NCBI GenBank assembly: GCA_002709005.1
Contig: PAPH01000022.1
Location: 1 to 64,000 of the forward strand
Origin: Hyphomicrobiales bacterium
GTDB lineage: Bacteria; Pseudomonadota; Alphaproteobacteria; Rhizobiales; Rhizobiaceae
DNA length: 64,000 nt
Reading direction: 5' to 3'
Under the pieces are notes generated by a model that did not search any database, had not been told where the DNA came from, and saw nothing but the letters and a program-made list of their open reading frames with translations. The first letter of the stretch is position 1. Each line of letters begins with the position of its first letter. Shown here in pieces: positions 23,646 through 32,787 of the stretch. The translations under genes and the position numbers were made by a program.

Positions 23646-26030
23646 ATGACCGGACACACAGGAACTGGCATCGGGGCATCTCTGCCGCGACTGGAGGATC
23701 TTCCGCTTCTCCTGGGCAAGGGAAAGTATTTCGCCGACTTGAAGAGACCCGGCCAGCTGCATGTGTTCTTTTTCCGCTCCATCCATGCGCACGCGAAGAT
23801 AAAGTCGATCGACACGCGGCAGGCCGAAGAGCTGCCGGGCGTTGTGGCCGTCGTCACTGGAGAGATGATCAAGGACGAACTCCTTCCGCTGCCCCAGCCC
23901 AGCGTTACCGCCGACTTGCCTGGCCGCAAGCCGACGTTCTGGCCGCTGGCGGTGAACAAGGTGATCTTTCATGGCGAACCGGTGGTCGCCGTCGTCGCCG
24001 AGGATCCCTATGTCGCCGAGGACGCCCTCGAGCTTATCGATGTGGATTACGAGCCGCTTCCCTATGTCGGCGACATGGAGGCCGCCCTCGATCCGGCTTC
24101 GCCGATCGTCCATGAGGGCTGGGACAGCAACCAGATCTTCCATATCGATTTTCACAGCGACCGCAGCGAGAGCGAACACAAGGACTATGTCAAACGCGTC
24201 GCTGAACTCATCGAGACGGCACCGCACGTCATCAAACAGCGATATCGCGTCCATCGCTGCGGCGTCACGCCGATGGAGCCCAGGGGCGTATTGGCCGAAT
24301 GGGACGACACCGACGGATTGATGGTCTGGATCACCAGCCAGCGCCCGCATGTCGATCGCTACGTGTTCGCAGACGTCATGAGCCTTCCCGTCTCGAAGGT
24401 CCGCGTCGTCGCCCCGGTGGATCAGGGCGGCGGTTTTGGCGTCAAGGCCGCGATTTACCGCGAACCGATGCTCATCACCTATCTTGCCAGGAAACTCGGC
24501 CGTCCGGTCCGCTGGCTGGAAACGCGCGAAGAGAACCTGATGACCGTCGGCCAGGAGCGCGACCAGATCCACGATCTGGAACTGGCGGCCGATGAAAACG
24601 GCAAGATCATCGCGGCCCGCGACATGGGCATGGCCGATGCGGGCGACGGCTGTGCGGGCATGTATTGGGGGTACAATATGCCCCTGGTGGGCGCCGCCCG
24701 CTTTCCGAACGCCTTCGATATTCCCTTCTGCGAGGTGCAGATGCGGGTGGCGGTGACGAACAAGGCGGTTCTGTCCCCGGCGCGGGGGCTCGGCATCTAT
24801 CCGACGCGTTTCGCCCTTGATCGCGCCATCGACATGATGGCCCGGAAAATCGGGATGGAACCGTCCGACCTGCGCCGCAAGAACCTCATCACCGAATTGC
24901 CGGCAAAACTGTCCACCGGCATTACCTACGACAGCGGAGACTTCCGCAAGACATACGACCGGCTGATCGAGTTGGCCGATTTGCCGGCCTTTCGCAAAGA
25001 GCAGGAAGCCGCGCGCAAAGAGGGGCGATATATCGGATTCGGAATCGGCGTGGGGGCGGAGCCTTCCGGCGTCCACAGCCGCCGCTACATCGTCAACACG
25101 GGGACGCCGGCCTATGCGGCGACCGATGTGCGCATCGATCATCGCGGCGGTGTGACGGTCTATTATGGCGACGCCCCGCACGGACAAAGTCACAAGACCG
25201 TCATTGCCCAGATCGTTTCAACCGAGCTTGGCGTGCCGCCCGAGCATGTGACGGTGATCCATGGCGACACCCAGAGCACGCCTTATTCGACCGGCACGGT
25301 GGCGGCTCGGGGCGCTTCCCTGGTGATGTCGTCCGTGGCTGTGGCGTGCCGGGATCTCAGGAAGAAGATGATCCGCGTCTTCGCGCATGATCACAAGGCG
25401 GACCCGGACTACTCGGATTACGAATTCGCCGACGGTCAGGTACGTCACAAGCGAAGCGACAATTTGAGAAGCGGTTTTGCGGAGCTGGCCTACCGGATCA
25501 TTGTCAACTCGATCGATCTGCCGCCGGGTGAAACCGGCTCGCTTGAACAGAAGGCCGTTTTCGAGAACGATTTCGGCATGGTGGCCTTCAGCGCGCACGG
25601 GGCATTCGTCGAAGTCTGCGCCAAGACCGGCCGGGTCAAGATCCTCAAATACATTACCTCGGACGACGCCGGCACGGTTCTCAACCCGCAAATCCTGGTC
25701 GGTCAGATTGAAGGCGGCGTGATTCAGGGCATCTCGAACTTCCTGTTCGAGGAATATGTCTACGACGAAAACGGGCAGCAGCTTTCGTCCTCGCTCGCAA
25801 ATTACAAGATCGCCTCGGCTGCGGACGTACCGGCCATCGATGTTTACCACGACGCGGGCACCTATTGTCCCAACACGCCGCTCGGCGCGCGAGCGATGGG
25901 GGAGGGATGCATCGGCGCGGTTCCCGGGGCTCTCGGCAACGCGATCAGCGATGCGCTTCAGCCTTTCGGCGTCGAGATCGTCGAGACGCCGGTGACGCCC
26001 GCGAAAATCCTGAGGATGATCCGCGGCTGA
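23646..26030 (+). CDS. Molybdenum hydroxylase large subunit (CoxL/xanthine dehydrogenase family)
   Basis: The 794-residue subunit binds molybdopterin. It shows the family order: GASLPRLEDLPLLLGKGKYF at the N terminus, VDQGGGFGVKAAIYREP for cofactor contact, HGQSHKTVIAQIVSTELGVP, and the C-terminal RAMGEGCIGAVPGALGNAI with the catalytic glutamate. The active-site loop, AYRCSFR in form I CO dehydrogenase and usually AYRGAGR in form II, reads SPARGLGIYP near residue 380. That rules out a form I CO dehydrogenase and suggests hydroxylation of some other carbon, for example an N-heterocycle, aldehyde or aromatic ring. ATG 23646 follows AGGGAG; a TTG at 23628 would overlap coxS. The gene ends before a shared terminator. 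Confidence 0.9.
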   Translation: MTGHTGTGIGASLPRLEDLPLLLGKGKYFADLKRPGQLHVFFFRSIHAHAKIKSIDTRQAEELPGVVAVVTGEMIKDELLPLPQPSVTADLPGRKPTFWPLAVNKVIFHGEPVVAVVAEDPYVAEDALELIDVDYEPLPYVGDMEAALDPASPIVHEGWDSNQIFHIDFHSDRSESEHKDYVKRVAELIETAPHVIKQRYRVHRCGVTPMEPRGVLAEWDDTDGLMVWITSQRPHVDRYVFADVMSLPVSKVRVVAPVDQGGGFGVKAAIYREPMLITYLARKLGRPVRWLETREENLMTVGQERDQIHDLELAADENGKIIAARDMGMADAGDGCAGMYWGYNMPLVGAARFPNAFDIPFCEVQMRVAVTNKAVLSPARGLGIYPTRFALDRAIDMMARKIGMEPSDLRRKNLITELPAKLSTGITYDSGDFRKTYDRLIELADLPAFRKEQEAARKEGRYIGFGIGVGAEPSGVHSRRYIVNTGTPAYAATDVRIDHRGGVTVYYGDAPHGQSHKTVIAQIVSTELGVPPEHVTVIHGDTQSTPYSTGTVAARGASLVMSSVAVACRDLRKKMIRVFAHDHKADPDYSDYEFADGQVRHKRSDNLRSGFAELAYRIIVNSIDLPPGETGSLEQKAVFENDFGMVAFSAHGAFVEVCAKTGRVKILKYITSDDAGTVLNPQILVGQIEGGVIQGISNFLFEEYVYDENGQQLSSSLANYKIASAADVPAIDVYHDAGTYCPNTPLGARAMGEGCIGAVPGALGNAISDALQPFGVEIVETPVTPAKILRMIRG

Positions 26031-26077
26031 GGCTCGATGGCTGCAATACCTCGCGGCAACAAAGCCAACGAAACGAA

Positions 26078-26106
26078 ACAGCCGCCGGCTTGGGGCCGGC
26101 GGCTGT
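26078..26106. terminator. Bidirectional terminator hairpin between convergent genes
   Basis: ACAGCCGCCGGC and GCCGGCGGCTGT form a perfect 12-base stem with a 5-base loop, between the coxL stop (26030) and the aminotransferase stop (26154). Read leftward it is followed by a T-rich tract (TTCGTTTCG), so it better suits the aminotransferase transcript. Confidence 0.7.
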
Positions 26107-26153
26107 ACGCGGGAGGATCCGCCCGGCGGCTGTCGCCGCCGGCTATATCGCCG

Positions 26154-27470
26154 TCAGGCGATGTTTTCGGCCTCGAGCTCGCCAAGGATCTCGTCGAAGA
26201 CATCGAGCGCATGCGCCATGTCCTGCTGTGTGCAGTCCAGCGGCGGCTTGATCTTGATGAGATTGCCCAGGCCCAGATACCGGCTCTCGCCGTAGAGCAC
26301 CCCGCGCTCGACGCCGCGGCGATAGACTTCGGACGCCGCCTTAGTCGCCGGCTCCTTGGTCGTGCGGTCCTTGACCAGTTCGCAGGAGACGAACAGCGCA
26401 GGACCACGCACATCGCCGATCAGCTTGCGCCGTTCGGACATCTCGCCGAGCCGCTGCGTCGCGAAATCGCCGAGCCGCCGGGCGTTGGCGCAAAGATCGT
26501 CCTCGATGATTGCCTTCACGCAGGCCACCGCGGCAGCCATCGCAACCGGGAAGTGCCCGAAGGTGAGCTGATCCTCTCCGCTCTCGAACTCGTCGAGCTT
26601 GTCGCTGGCGAAGATCCCGGCCAGCGGGAAGCCGCCGCCAACACCCTTGCCGAAAGTCATGATGTCCGGCTGGATGCCGTAATAATCTGCGGCGAACATC
26701 TCTCCGGTGCGACCGAAACCGCTCTGGATCTCGTCCCAGATGAGAAGGATGCCGTGACGGTCGCAGATATCGCGCAGCCCCTGATGATAGCTTTTCGGGT
26801 GAACGATGTGACCGCCATTGCCCATGATCGGTTCGACCATGATGGCGGCGACCCCGCCGTCGACACCCTTGGTGATCGTGTCTTCCATGAGCGAGAGGCA
26901 CAGCTCGACTTCCTGCTCGATCGACATGCCAAGCCGCGGCCGGTAGGCGTCGGGATGGGGAACCCGGTGAAATGTCGGCGAGATCGCGTGGAACGGATCC
27001 TTCGGATGCGGCCAGCTCGCCGCCATCGTGGTCACCGAACGCCCGTGATAGGCATCCTGAAGCACGAGGATGTGCTTGGCCGAGGGACGGTTCTTGAGCG
27101 CCAGTTTCATCGCCATCTCGACGGCGGAGCTGCCGTGAAGGCAATAACCGATCCTGTTCAGATCGCCCGGCGAAATACTGCGCAGAAGCGCCGTCAGCTC
27201 GAGCAGAACCGGTGTGTTGAAGTTCGGCCGGGCATGGGTGATTTCCCGGAGCTGGGCGATCGCGGCCTCGACGACGCGCGGATCGTTGGCGCCGAGGTTG
27301 TTCGACCAGGCCTGGGCCGTGAAATCGAGATATTCGCGCCCTGTTTCGTCCCAGACGCGCGAGCCCAGGGCCTTGGTCAGCATGACCTTGCTTTTATCGC
27401 CGGCGCGGGGATCATGGATAAAGCTCGTCTTCGCGAGCTCGGCCGTCTGCGGATCAATCTTAACTGTCAT
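26154..27470 (-). CDS. Class III PLP-dependent aminotransferase
   Basis: The 438-residue enzyme belongs to the omega-amino acid/GABA-type transaminases. It has the substrate-side GSRVWDETGREYLDFTAQAW, the cofactor contacts LHGSSAVEMAMKLAL and QDAYHGRSVTTM, the aspartate in ILLIWDEIQSGFGRTGEMFA and the PLP lysine in DIMTFGKGVGGGFPLAG. ATG 27470 is chosen because GGGAG lies before it and the N terminus matches the family. It is divergent from a LysR gene and close to a polyamine-type ABC operon, so it probably deaminates an imported amine such as a diamine or omega-amino acid. The exact donor cannot be told. Confidence 0.92.
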   Translation of the reverse strand: MTVKIDPQTAELAKTSFIHDPRAGDKSKVMLTKALGSRVWDETGREYLDFTAQAWSNNLGANDPRVVEAAIAQLREITHARPNFNTPVLLELTALLRSISPGDLNRIGYCLHGSSAVEMAMKLALKNRPSAKHILVLQDAYHGRSVTTMAASWPHPKDPFHAISPTFHRVPHPDAYRPRLGMSIEQEVELCLSLMEDTITKGVDGGVAAIMVEPIMGNGGHIVHPKSYHQGLRDICDRHGILLIWDEIQSGFGRTGEMFAADYYGIQPDIMTFGKGVGGGFPLAGIFASDKLDEFESGEDQLTFGHFPVAMAAAVACVKAIIEDDLCANARRLGDFATQRLGEMSERRKLIGDVRGPALFVSCELVKDRTTKEPATKAASEVYRRGVERGVLYGESRYLGLGNLIKIKPPLDCTQQDMAHALDVFDEILGELEAENIA

Positions 27471-27594
27471 CAATCGACTCCCATGTGACTTGGTGTCACG
27501 AGGATGGTCGCGAAGCCGGCCGGCGATAAGGATATTGTTTGAAAGCATTATTTGGCTTAGCCTATAAATGCGGCTCAAGCGGACGGAACCCGGC

Positions 27595-28524
27595 ATGTCA
27601 CTCAACAGTCTGCAGCTACGGCATATCCGCTCCTTCCTTGCGGTGGCGGAGAGAAAGAGCTTTGTCGACGCGGCGGGAGACCTCGGCGTGTCGCAGCCGG
27701 CGCTTTCGCAGACCATCAATCACTTCGAACAGGTGCTCGGGCTCAAATTGTTCGAGCGGACGACGCGTCATGTGGAACTGACCGAGCACGGCGTGCGGCT
27801 CCTCAGGAAGTCAGGCGATCTCGACGCTGAACTCAAGAGCTATTTCCGCGAGCTCCAGTTGCTGCGCGACAGCGTCGGCGCCCGGATCCGCATCGGCTAT
27901 CTCATCGGCACCGGTGTCCAGTTCATGCCAGAGGCAATACGCCAGTTCGAGGAGGCCTATCCCGCCGCGGAGGTCGAATTGCTGGAGTACGACTTCAACC
28001 GGCCGGACGCCGGCCTGAGAAATGGGGAGGTCGACTGCGCCATCGTCCGGCCGCCGCTCGGGATCGACGACGTCGAGTTCGAGTTCCTGATGACCGAGAA
28101 GTGTATCGTCTGCCTTCCGGACGGACATCCGCTCTGTGCCCATGATGTCCTTACGCTTTCCCAGATCAAGGATTACTCCTTCGTTGCAGCACCCGGCGCC
28201 GGGGTTTGGCGCGACTACTGGCTGGCGGGCGAACACATGGCGGGCGAGGTCCCGAAAGTCGTTCACGAGGCGGCGACCCTCGATTCCGAATTGCAGGCGG
28301 TGGCCACGCGCAAGGGGATCAGTATCACTGCCGAGAGCACCGCCAGCTACTATGCGCGGCCAGGCGTGACCTTTCGTCCCCTTGGCGACATGAAGGACTG
28401 CGAGATCGCGGTCGGATTCCGGGCCGGCGGAAGTCCGCGTGTCCAGGAATTCGTGAAAATCGTCCGCCAGGTCGCGCGCGCGATTGCTGATGGCAAAATG
28501 AAAGCTCCGGCCGCCAGATTATAA
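27595..28524 (+). CDS. LysR-family transcriptional regulator
   Basis: The 309 residues start MSLNSLQLRHIRSFLAVAER with the helix-turn-helix QPALSQTINHFEQVLGLKLF, followed by an effector domain from ARIRIGYLIGTGVQFMPEAI. ATG 27595 has GGACGGA upstream; ATG 27568 in frame is possible. It is divergent from the aminotransferase and lies 176 bases before the ABC transporter operon, so it may activate both. In the divergent spacer, GTGAC-TTGGT-GTCAC at 27485-27499 has the form of a LysR box. The spacer 28525-28700 before the transporter is AT-rich and should hold its promoter. Confidence 0.93.
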   Translation: MSLNSLQLRHIRSFLAVAERKSFVDAAGDLGVSQPALSQTINHFEQVLGLKLFERTTRHVELTEHGVRLLRKSGDLDAELKSYFRELQLLRDSVGARIRIGYLIGTGVQFMPEAIRQFEEAYPAAEVELLEYDFNRPDAGLRNGEVDCAIVRPPLGIDDVEFEFLMTEKCIVCLPDGHPLCAHDVLTLSQIKDYSFVAAPGAGVWRDYWLAGEHMAGEVPKVVHEAATLDSELQAVATRKGISITAESTASYYARPGVTFRPLGDMKDCEIAVGFRAGGSPRVQEFVKIVRQVARAIADGKMKAPAARL

Positions 28525-28700
28525 TTTCCACTTATTAATCGATAAAATCTTTGTTCTAATAATTTTCCCTGATTAGTGGGCTAATTGGGCTGCCGACTGA
28601 ACGCAACGCTTTGACGGTCGCGAATTTGGTCGGTCCTTTGTCGGGGAAGCTTCTCGATCAACTGGACCGGTCGGTGCCGAGGCCCAATCAGGAGTAGATG

Positions 28701-29879
28701 ATGACCAAAGAGAAGCTTCCCGTTTCCCGCCGAACCTTTCTCAAGCATACCGGCACGTTCGCCCTCGCAGGCGCCGCCGTCACGCTGCCGGCACCCTTCA
28801 TCAGGAACGCCCGGGCCGCCACGCTCGATATCCGCGCCCTGATGTGGGAACCCTATGTCCTGCCCGACATGGTGGCCGCCTTCGAGGCCGAGCATGACGT
28901 GAATTTCACCACCACCTTCTTCGACGGCAATTCCGAGGCCTACAACAAGCTCAAGCTCGGAGGCACCAACGATTTCGACCTCGTGCAGGCGGACGGTTTC
29001 TGGTCGCGCCTCTACTACCGCGAGGGTCTGATCCGCGACATCGACCTGTCCCGGATCGACAGCATGAAGAACGTGTTCCCGACCTTCCAGTATCCCGACT
29101 ACCAGCTCCTGACGGCGGAAGACGGTGAAACAGCCATCGGCGTGCCCTTCTGCTGGGGCGGCTACGGGATCACCTACAATGCGGATCAGATCTCGGAGGA
29201 CGAAGTTTCCTCGCTCAACGTCCTGTTCGATCCGAAGAACGGCGGACATCTCTCCGCCAGCGCCCGCTTCGAGGAAAACATCGCGCTGGCCGCGATCCTC
29301 GTCACCGCCCGGATGGGCACGCAGACGGCGGAACGGCCCGACGGAAAGCCCTTCAACCCCTACGTCCTGACCGACGAGGAACTGGCCGAAGTCGAAAAGC
29401 TTCTGATCGAGCAGAAGCACCTGTTGACCACCCGCTACCAGGACCTCGGCACGCTCAACAATCTGATGCGTTCGGGCATCGTCTGGGCGGCACCGGAATT
29501 CAGCCAGGTCTATCGACAGTTGCAGGAGCTCAAGCGCAAGGGCGAGTCCGACGTCAACATCCAGCATCGCCTCCAGGCCAAGGAAGGCGGCCTCGGCTGG
29601 ATCGACAGCTGGATGGTTACCTCCGGCGTCGAGGACAGCGAGAAGCTCGAGATCTGTCAGAAATTCATGGACACGATCCTCAAGCCCGAACACATGAAGC
29701 AGATCGCCGACAAGGCGGGAACCTCGACCTGCGTCGATATCCGTGAGCTTTCCACTGCAGAGGAGCGCGAGCTCTTCCTCATGGATCGAACCGAGGAACT
29801 CAAGGGTCTCCACATGTTCGATCAGCCCTCCTCTCCGGAGAAATGGGAACGCGTCTGGTCCAACATGGAAGCCGCGTGA
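28701..29879 (+). CDS. ABC transporter substrate-binding protein, polyamine type, Tat-exported
   Basis: The 392-residue periplasmic protein belongs to the spermidine/putrescine-binding (PotD/PotF) group. It has a twin-arginine signal, SRRTFLKHTGTFALAGAAVT, with cleavage probably after ARA near residue 39, so it is exported folded. Typical later sequence includes FFDGNSEAYNKLKLGGTNDFD and GVPFCWGGYGITYNAD. ATG 28701 has AGGAG at proper distance; ATG 28698 is three bases upstream. It heads a four-gene operon with ATPase and two permeases. The ligand is probably an amine or amino acid derivative. Confidence 0.92.
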   Translation: MTKEKLPVSRRTFLKHTGTFALAGAAVTLPAPFIRNARAATLDIRALMWEPYVLPDMVAAFEAEHDVNFTTTFFDGNSEAYNKLKLGGTNDFDLVQADGFWSRLYYREGLIRDIDLSRIDSMKNVFPTFQYPDYQLLTAEDGETAIGVPFCWGGYGITYNADQISEDEVSSLNVLFDPKNGGHLSASARFEENIALAAILVTARMGTQTAERPDGKPFNPYVLTDEELAEVEKLLIEQKHLLTTRYQDLGTLNNLMRSGIVWAAPEFSQVYRQLQELKRKGESDVNIQHRLQAKEGGLGWIDSWMVTSGVEDSEKLEICQKFMDTILKPEHMKQIADKAGTSTCVDIRELSTAEERELFLMDRTEELKGLHMFDQPSSPEKWERVWSNMEAA

Positions 29880-29947
29880 CCATTGGCGCATACCGACAAT
29901 CGGCCGTGTCCGACCGGGCACGGCCGAACTCTCAAAAGGGCCGGGGC

Positions 29948-31024
29948 ATGTATCTGGAAATCAAAAACATAGGCAAGAAATTCGGCCTGTTCACAGCGCT
30001 GTCGAATGTCGATCTCGACATTGCCAAGAACGAGTTCGTTTCGCTGCTGGGACCGAGCGGATCGGGCAAGAGTACGCTTCTTCGGGTGATCGCGGGCCTC
30101 GAGCAGCCCACCACCGGCAGCATCGTCATCGACGGTGAGGATGTCACCAGTCTGCCGCCGTACCAGCGCGGCATTGCGATGGTGTTCCAGGACTTCCTTC
30201 TGTTTCCGCACATGACGGTGCGGGAGAACCTTCTGTTCCCGCTACGAATGCTGAAGATGGACAAGCGGGAAAGCGAGGAGCGCATCGACTGGTGCTGCGG
30301 AATCCTGTCGCTGACCGAATTGAAGGACCGTTACCCCAACCAGCTATCGGGCGGCCAGCAACAGCGCGTCGCGCTCGGCCGCGGCCTCGTCTGCCGTCCC
30401 AAGGTGCTGCTGCTCGACGAGCCGCTCGCCAACCTCGACCGCGAATTGCGGCGGGACATGGAAGTGGAGATCCGCAGCTACCAGATCCAGCTCGGCATCC
30501 CCTTCATCTATGTGACGCACAACCAGGAAGAAGCGCTCTCGATGAGCGACAAGATCGCCGTCGTCAACAAGGGCGGGATCGAGGACTTCGCCGAAAAATC
30601 AGTCGTATACGACAAGCCGAAAACCCGCTTCGTGGCCCAGTTCGTGGGGCGGTCCAACATCTTCTCCGGCCGCGTATCGAAGTCGGCGGGCGGACCGGCG
30701 ACACTGCACTGGCGCGGCAACCACCTGCCCATCGGCGCCGCCGACGGCGCGGCGGACGGACTGCATGCCAGCGCCTATGTCAAAATCGAAAACACCCATA
30801 TCGAGGCCATGGACGGCACGTCCGCCGAGGGCAAGATCCGCGGCAAGCTCCGCGACGTGATTTTCCGTGGCCAGTACGCGGAATATCTCGTCACCGTCGG
30901 AGAGGGCGAGGACGTCGTCGCCAGCTCGATTGACAGTTCGACACTCGTCAAGCCGGGCGATGACGTGCTCCTCTCCTGGGATCCGGGCAAGGTCGACGTA
31001 TTTGCGGATGGAGCGGGCGCGTGA
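29948..31024 (+). CDS. ABC transporter ATP-binding protein (PotA-like)
   Basis: The 358 residues hold a full nucleotide-binding domain: Walker [10 protein letters not shown] (about residues 36-44), the Q-loop [14 protein letters not shown], signature [15 protein letters not shown], Walker [13 protein letters not shown] and the switch histidine in [13 protein letters not shown]-terminal TOBE-type domain from about residue 275 is usual for PotA, MalK and related importers. ATG 29948 matches the family start; the open frame upstream does not. Its stop overlaps the GTG start of the next permease by four bases. It powers the amine importer. Confidence 0.95.
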   Translation: MYLEIKNIGKKFGLFTALSNVDLDIAKNEFVSLLGPSGSGKSTLLRVIAGLEQPTTGSIVIDGEDVTSLPPYQRGIAMVFQDFLLFPHMTVRENLLFPLRMLKMDKRESEERIDWCCGILSLTELKDRYPNQLSGGQQQRVALGRGLVCRPKVLLLDEPLANLDRELRRDMEVEIRSYQIQLGIPFIYVTHNQEEALSMSDKIAVVNKGGIEDFAEKSVVYDKPKTRFVAQFVGRSNIFSGRVSKSAGGPATLHWRGNHLPIGAADGAADGLHASAYVKIENTHIEAMDGTSAEGKIRGKLRDVIFRGQYAEYLVTVGEGEDVVASSIDSSTLVKPGDDVLLSWDPGKVDVFADGAGA

Positions 31025-31917
31025 GCGGATGGATCGTTCAACGCTGGCTGAAGCTTGACCAGAACCAGCGCTTTCTCCTCCTGACGGCACCGGTCACGCT
31101 GTTTCTCATTCTGTTCTTCGTCGTTCCTCTCATCGCGATTCTGGTCGTCAGCTTCTGGCGGACGGAAAGCTACCAGCTCATCGTCGACTGGAATATCGAC
31201 AACTATATCGATGTGCTGACCGAGCCGAGCTATCGGGTCTTCCTGTTGCGCTCGATCGTCACCGCGCTGATCGTCTCGGTCACCTGCGTCGCGCTTGCCT
31301 GGCCGATCGCCTATTTCGTCATTCGCTACGGCGGGCGCTACAAGCTGCTTCTGGTTCTGGGGCTGGCCGTGCCGTTCCTGACCGGCATCGTGCTGCGCGT
31401 CATTGCGCTGCAGGGCGTTCTTGGACCGATCGGCCTTCTCAATCTCGGCCTGATGAAGATCGGTATCGAGCCGATCCAGGCGCTGATGTACACCAAGACA
31501 GCCACGGCGGTCGGCCTGATCTATCTCTATCTGCCGTTCGTCACCACGGCGATCTATCTGTCGCTGCTCAACTTCAATTTCCGGCTTCTGGACGCGGCGA
31601 AGGTTTTCGGCGCCGGCAATTTCAGGGCTTTCTGGGAGATAACGTGGCCGCTCAACTGGGTCGGCACGGTAATCGGTTTCGCGCTGACCTTCGTTCCGAG
31701 CCTGGCGTCGGCGGTCACGCCGCGGTTTCTCGGCGGTGCGAACGGCACCTTGTTCGGTCTCGCCATGGGCTCTCAGTTCTCTGCGACCGGCACCTGGTCG
31801 CTGGGGGCGGCGATGGGCGTGGTCCTCTTCTTCGTCTCCGGAATCACGCTTTTCACAATCAGCCGCATCGTCAACCTGAAGCGCAGCGGCTTCACCGGTG
31901 TGGGGAGCCGCGACTGA
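31021..31917 (+). CDS. ABC transporter permease (PotB-like)
   Basis: The 298-residue membrane protein has about six membrane segments and the EAA loop near the C terminus (LLDAAKVFGAGNFRAFWEIT), which docks on the ATPase. The start is GTG 31021, overlapping the ATPase stop; an ATG further in would cut the N-terminal cytoplasmic part. Its stop overlaps the next permease start by one base. It forms a heterodimer with the PotC-like protein. Confidence 0.93.
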   Translation: MSGWIVQRWLKLDQNQRFLLLTAPVTLFLILFFVVPLIAILVVSFWRTESYQLIVDWNIDNYIDVLTEPSYRVFLLRSIVTALIVSVTCVALAWPIAYFVIRYGGRYKLLLVLGLAVPFLTGIVLRVIALQGVLGPIGLLNLGLMKIGIEPIQALMYTKTATAVGLIYLYLPFVTTAIYLSLLNFNFRLLDAAKVFGAGNFRAFWEITWPLNWVGTVIGFALTFVPSLASAVTPRFLGGANGTLFGLAMGSQFSATGTWSLGAAMGVVLFFVSGITLFTISRIVNLKRSGFTGVGSRD

Positions 31918-32741
31918 TGGATTTCATGAGTTCCAAATCGGCCAACAGGATCGTGCTCGGCGCTATTGTCGTCCTTGCCTACATCTTCCTCTACGTGCCG
32001 ATCCTACACATTACGCTGGCGTCGTTCTCCCGGGACATCGTCTGGCCCTATCCGATCAGGTTCACCTGGAACGGCTATCTGGCGCTCATGAAGGGATCGA
32101 TCTACCACGAGGCCTTTCTCAACAGCACCATTCTCGGGCTCGGCACCGCTGTCATCTCGACGACGCTCGCGACGATCGCGGTATTGAGCATCCTCAAATA
32201 CAGATCGCGCTACAAACCGCTGATCCTGTTCCTGTTCCTGGCGCCGCTGTTCGTCGCAGACGTTCTCCTCGGCATATCGACGCTGATCCTGAACGGCCTG
32301 TTTCTCGAGATTCCGGGGAACCTGCTTTCCGCCATCTTCGCGAATGTGGTGCGCGCCTTCACCTATGCGATGCTGATCATCGCCACCCAGCTCTTCCGCT
32401 ACAACTGGAAGCTCGACGATGCTGCGATGGTCTTCGGCGCCGGCCCGATCCGGACATTCTTCGAGATCACGCTGCCCAATATCTGGCCGGCACTGCTCGG
32501 CGCTTTCATCGTCACCTTCATCCTGTCGTTCAACAACCTCGACATCTCGTTCTATACGCTCGGTGCGGTGCCGACGATGCCGTCGGTCGCCTGGGGGTCG
32601 CTGCGCTTCGGTATCAAGCCGGAATTGTACGCCATCGCCGCACTCGTCAACGCGGCCGTGTTGCTCTGCCTTGCCGTCATGTTCGTGCTGATGCGTTCGG
32701 GAACGGTTGGCTTCGGCTACAAGGAAGGCCGGGACGACTGA
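31917..32741 (+). CDS. ABC transporter permease (PotC-like)
   Basis: The 274-residue permease has a first membrane segment at about residues 12-33 (VLGAIVVLAYIFLYVPILHI) and the EAA loop KLDDAAMVFGAGPIRTFFEI near residue 165-185. The open frame extends far upstream inside the previous gene, but ATG 31917 overlaps that gene's stop by one base and fits the family length. It is the last gene of the operon and ends 46 bases before the stop of a convergent gene, with no clear terminator between. Confidence 0.93.
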   Translation: MDFMSSKSANRIVLGAIVVLAYIFLYVPILHITLASFSRDIVWPYPIRFTWNGYLALMKGSIYHEAFLNSTILGLGTAVISTTLATIAVLSILKYRSRYKPLILFLFLAPLFVADVLLGISTLILNGLFLEIPGNLLSAIFANVVRAFTYAMLIIATQLFRYNWKLDDAAMVFGAGPIRTFFEITLPNIWPALLGAFIVTFILSFNNLDISFYTLGAVPTMPSVAWGSLRFGIKPELYAIAALVNAAVLLCLAVMFVLMRSGTVGFGYKEGRDD

Positions 32742-32787
32742 ACGGGCGTCCCGGCTGCCGGCCCACGAAGAAAATTTCCGGGCGGGA

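Noticed and set aside
23574-25193. A 539-codon frame antisense to coxL
   Set aside because: The sense strand has all molybdenum hydroxylase motifs; the antisense product has none.
22268-26030. Carbon monoxide dehydrogenase proper
   Set aside because: The large subunit lacks the AYRCSFR active-site loop of form I enzymes, so only the general molybdenum hydroxylase call is kept.
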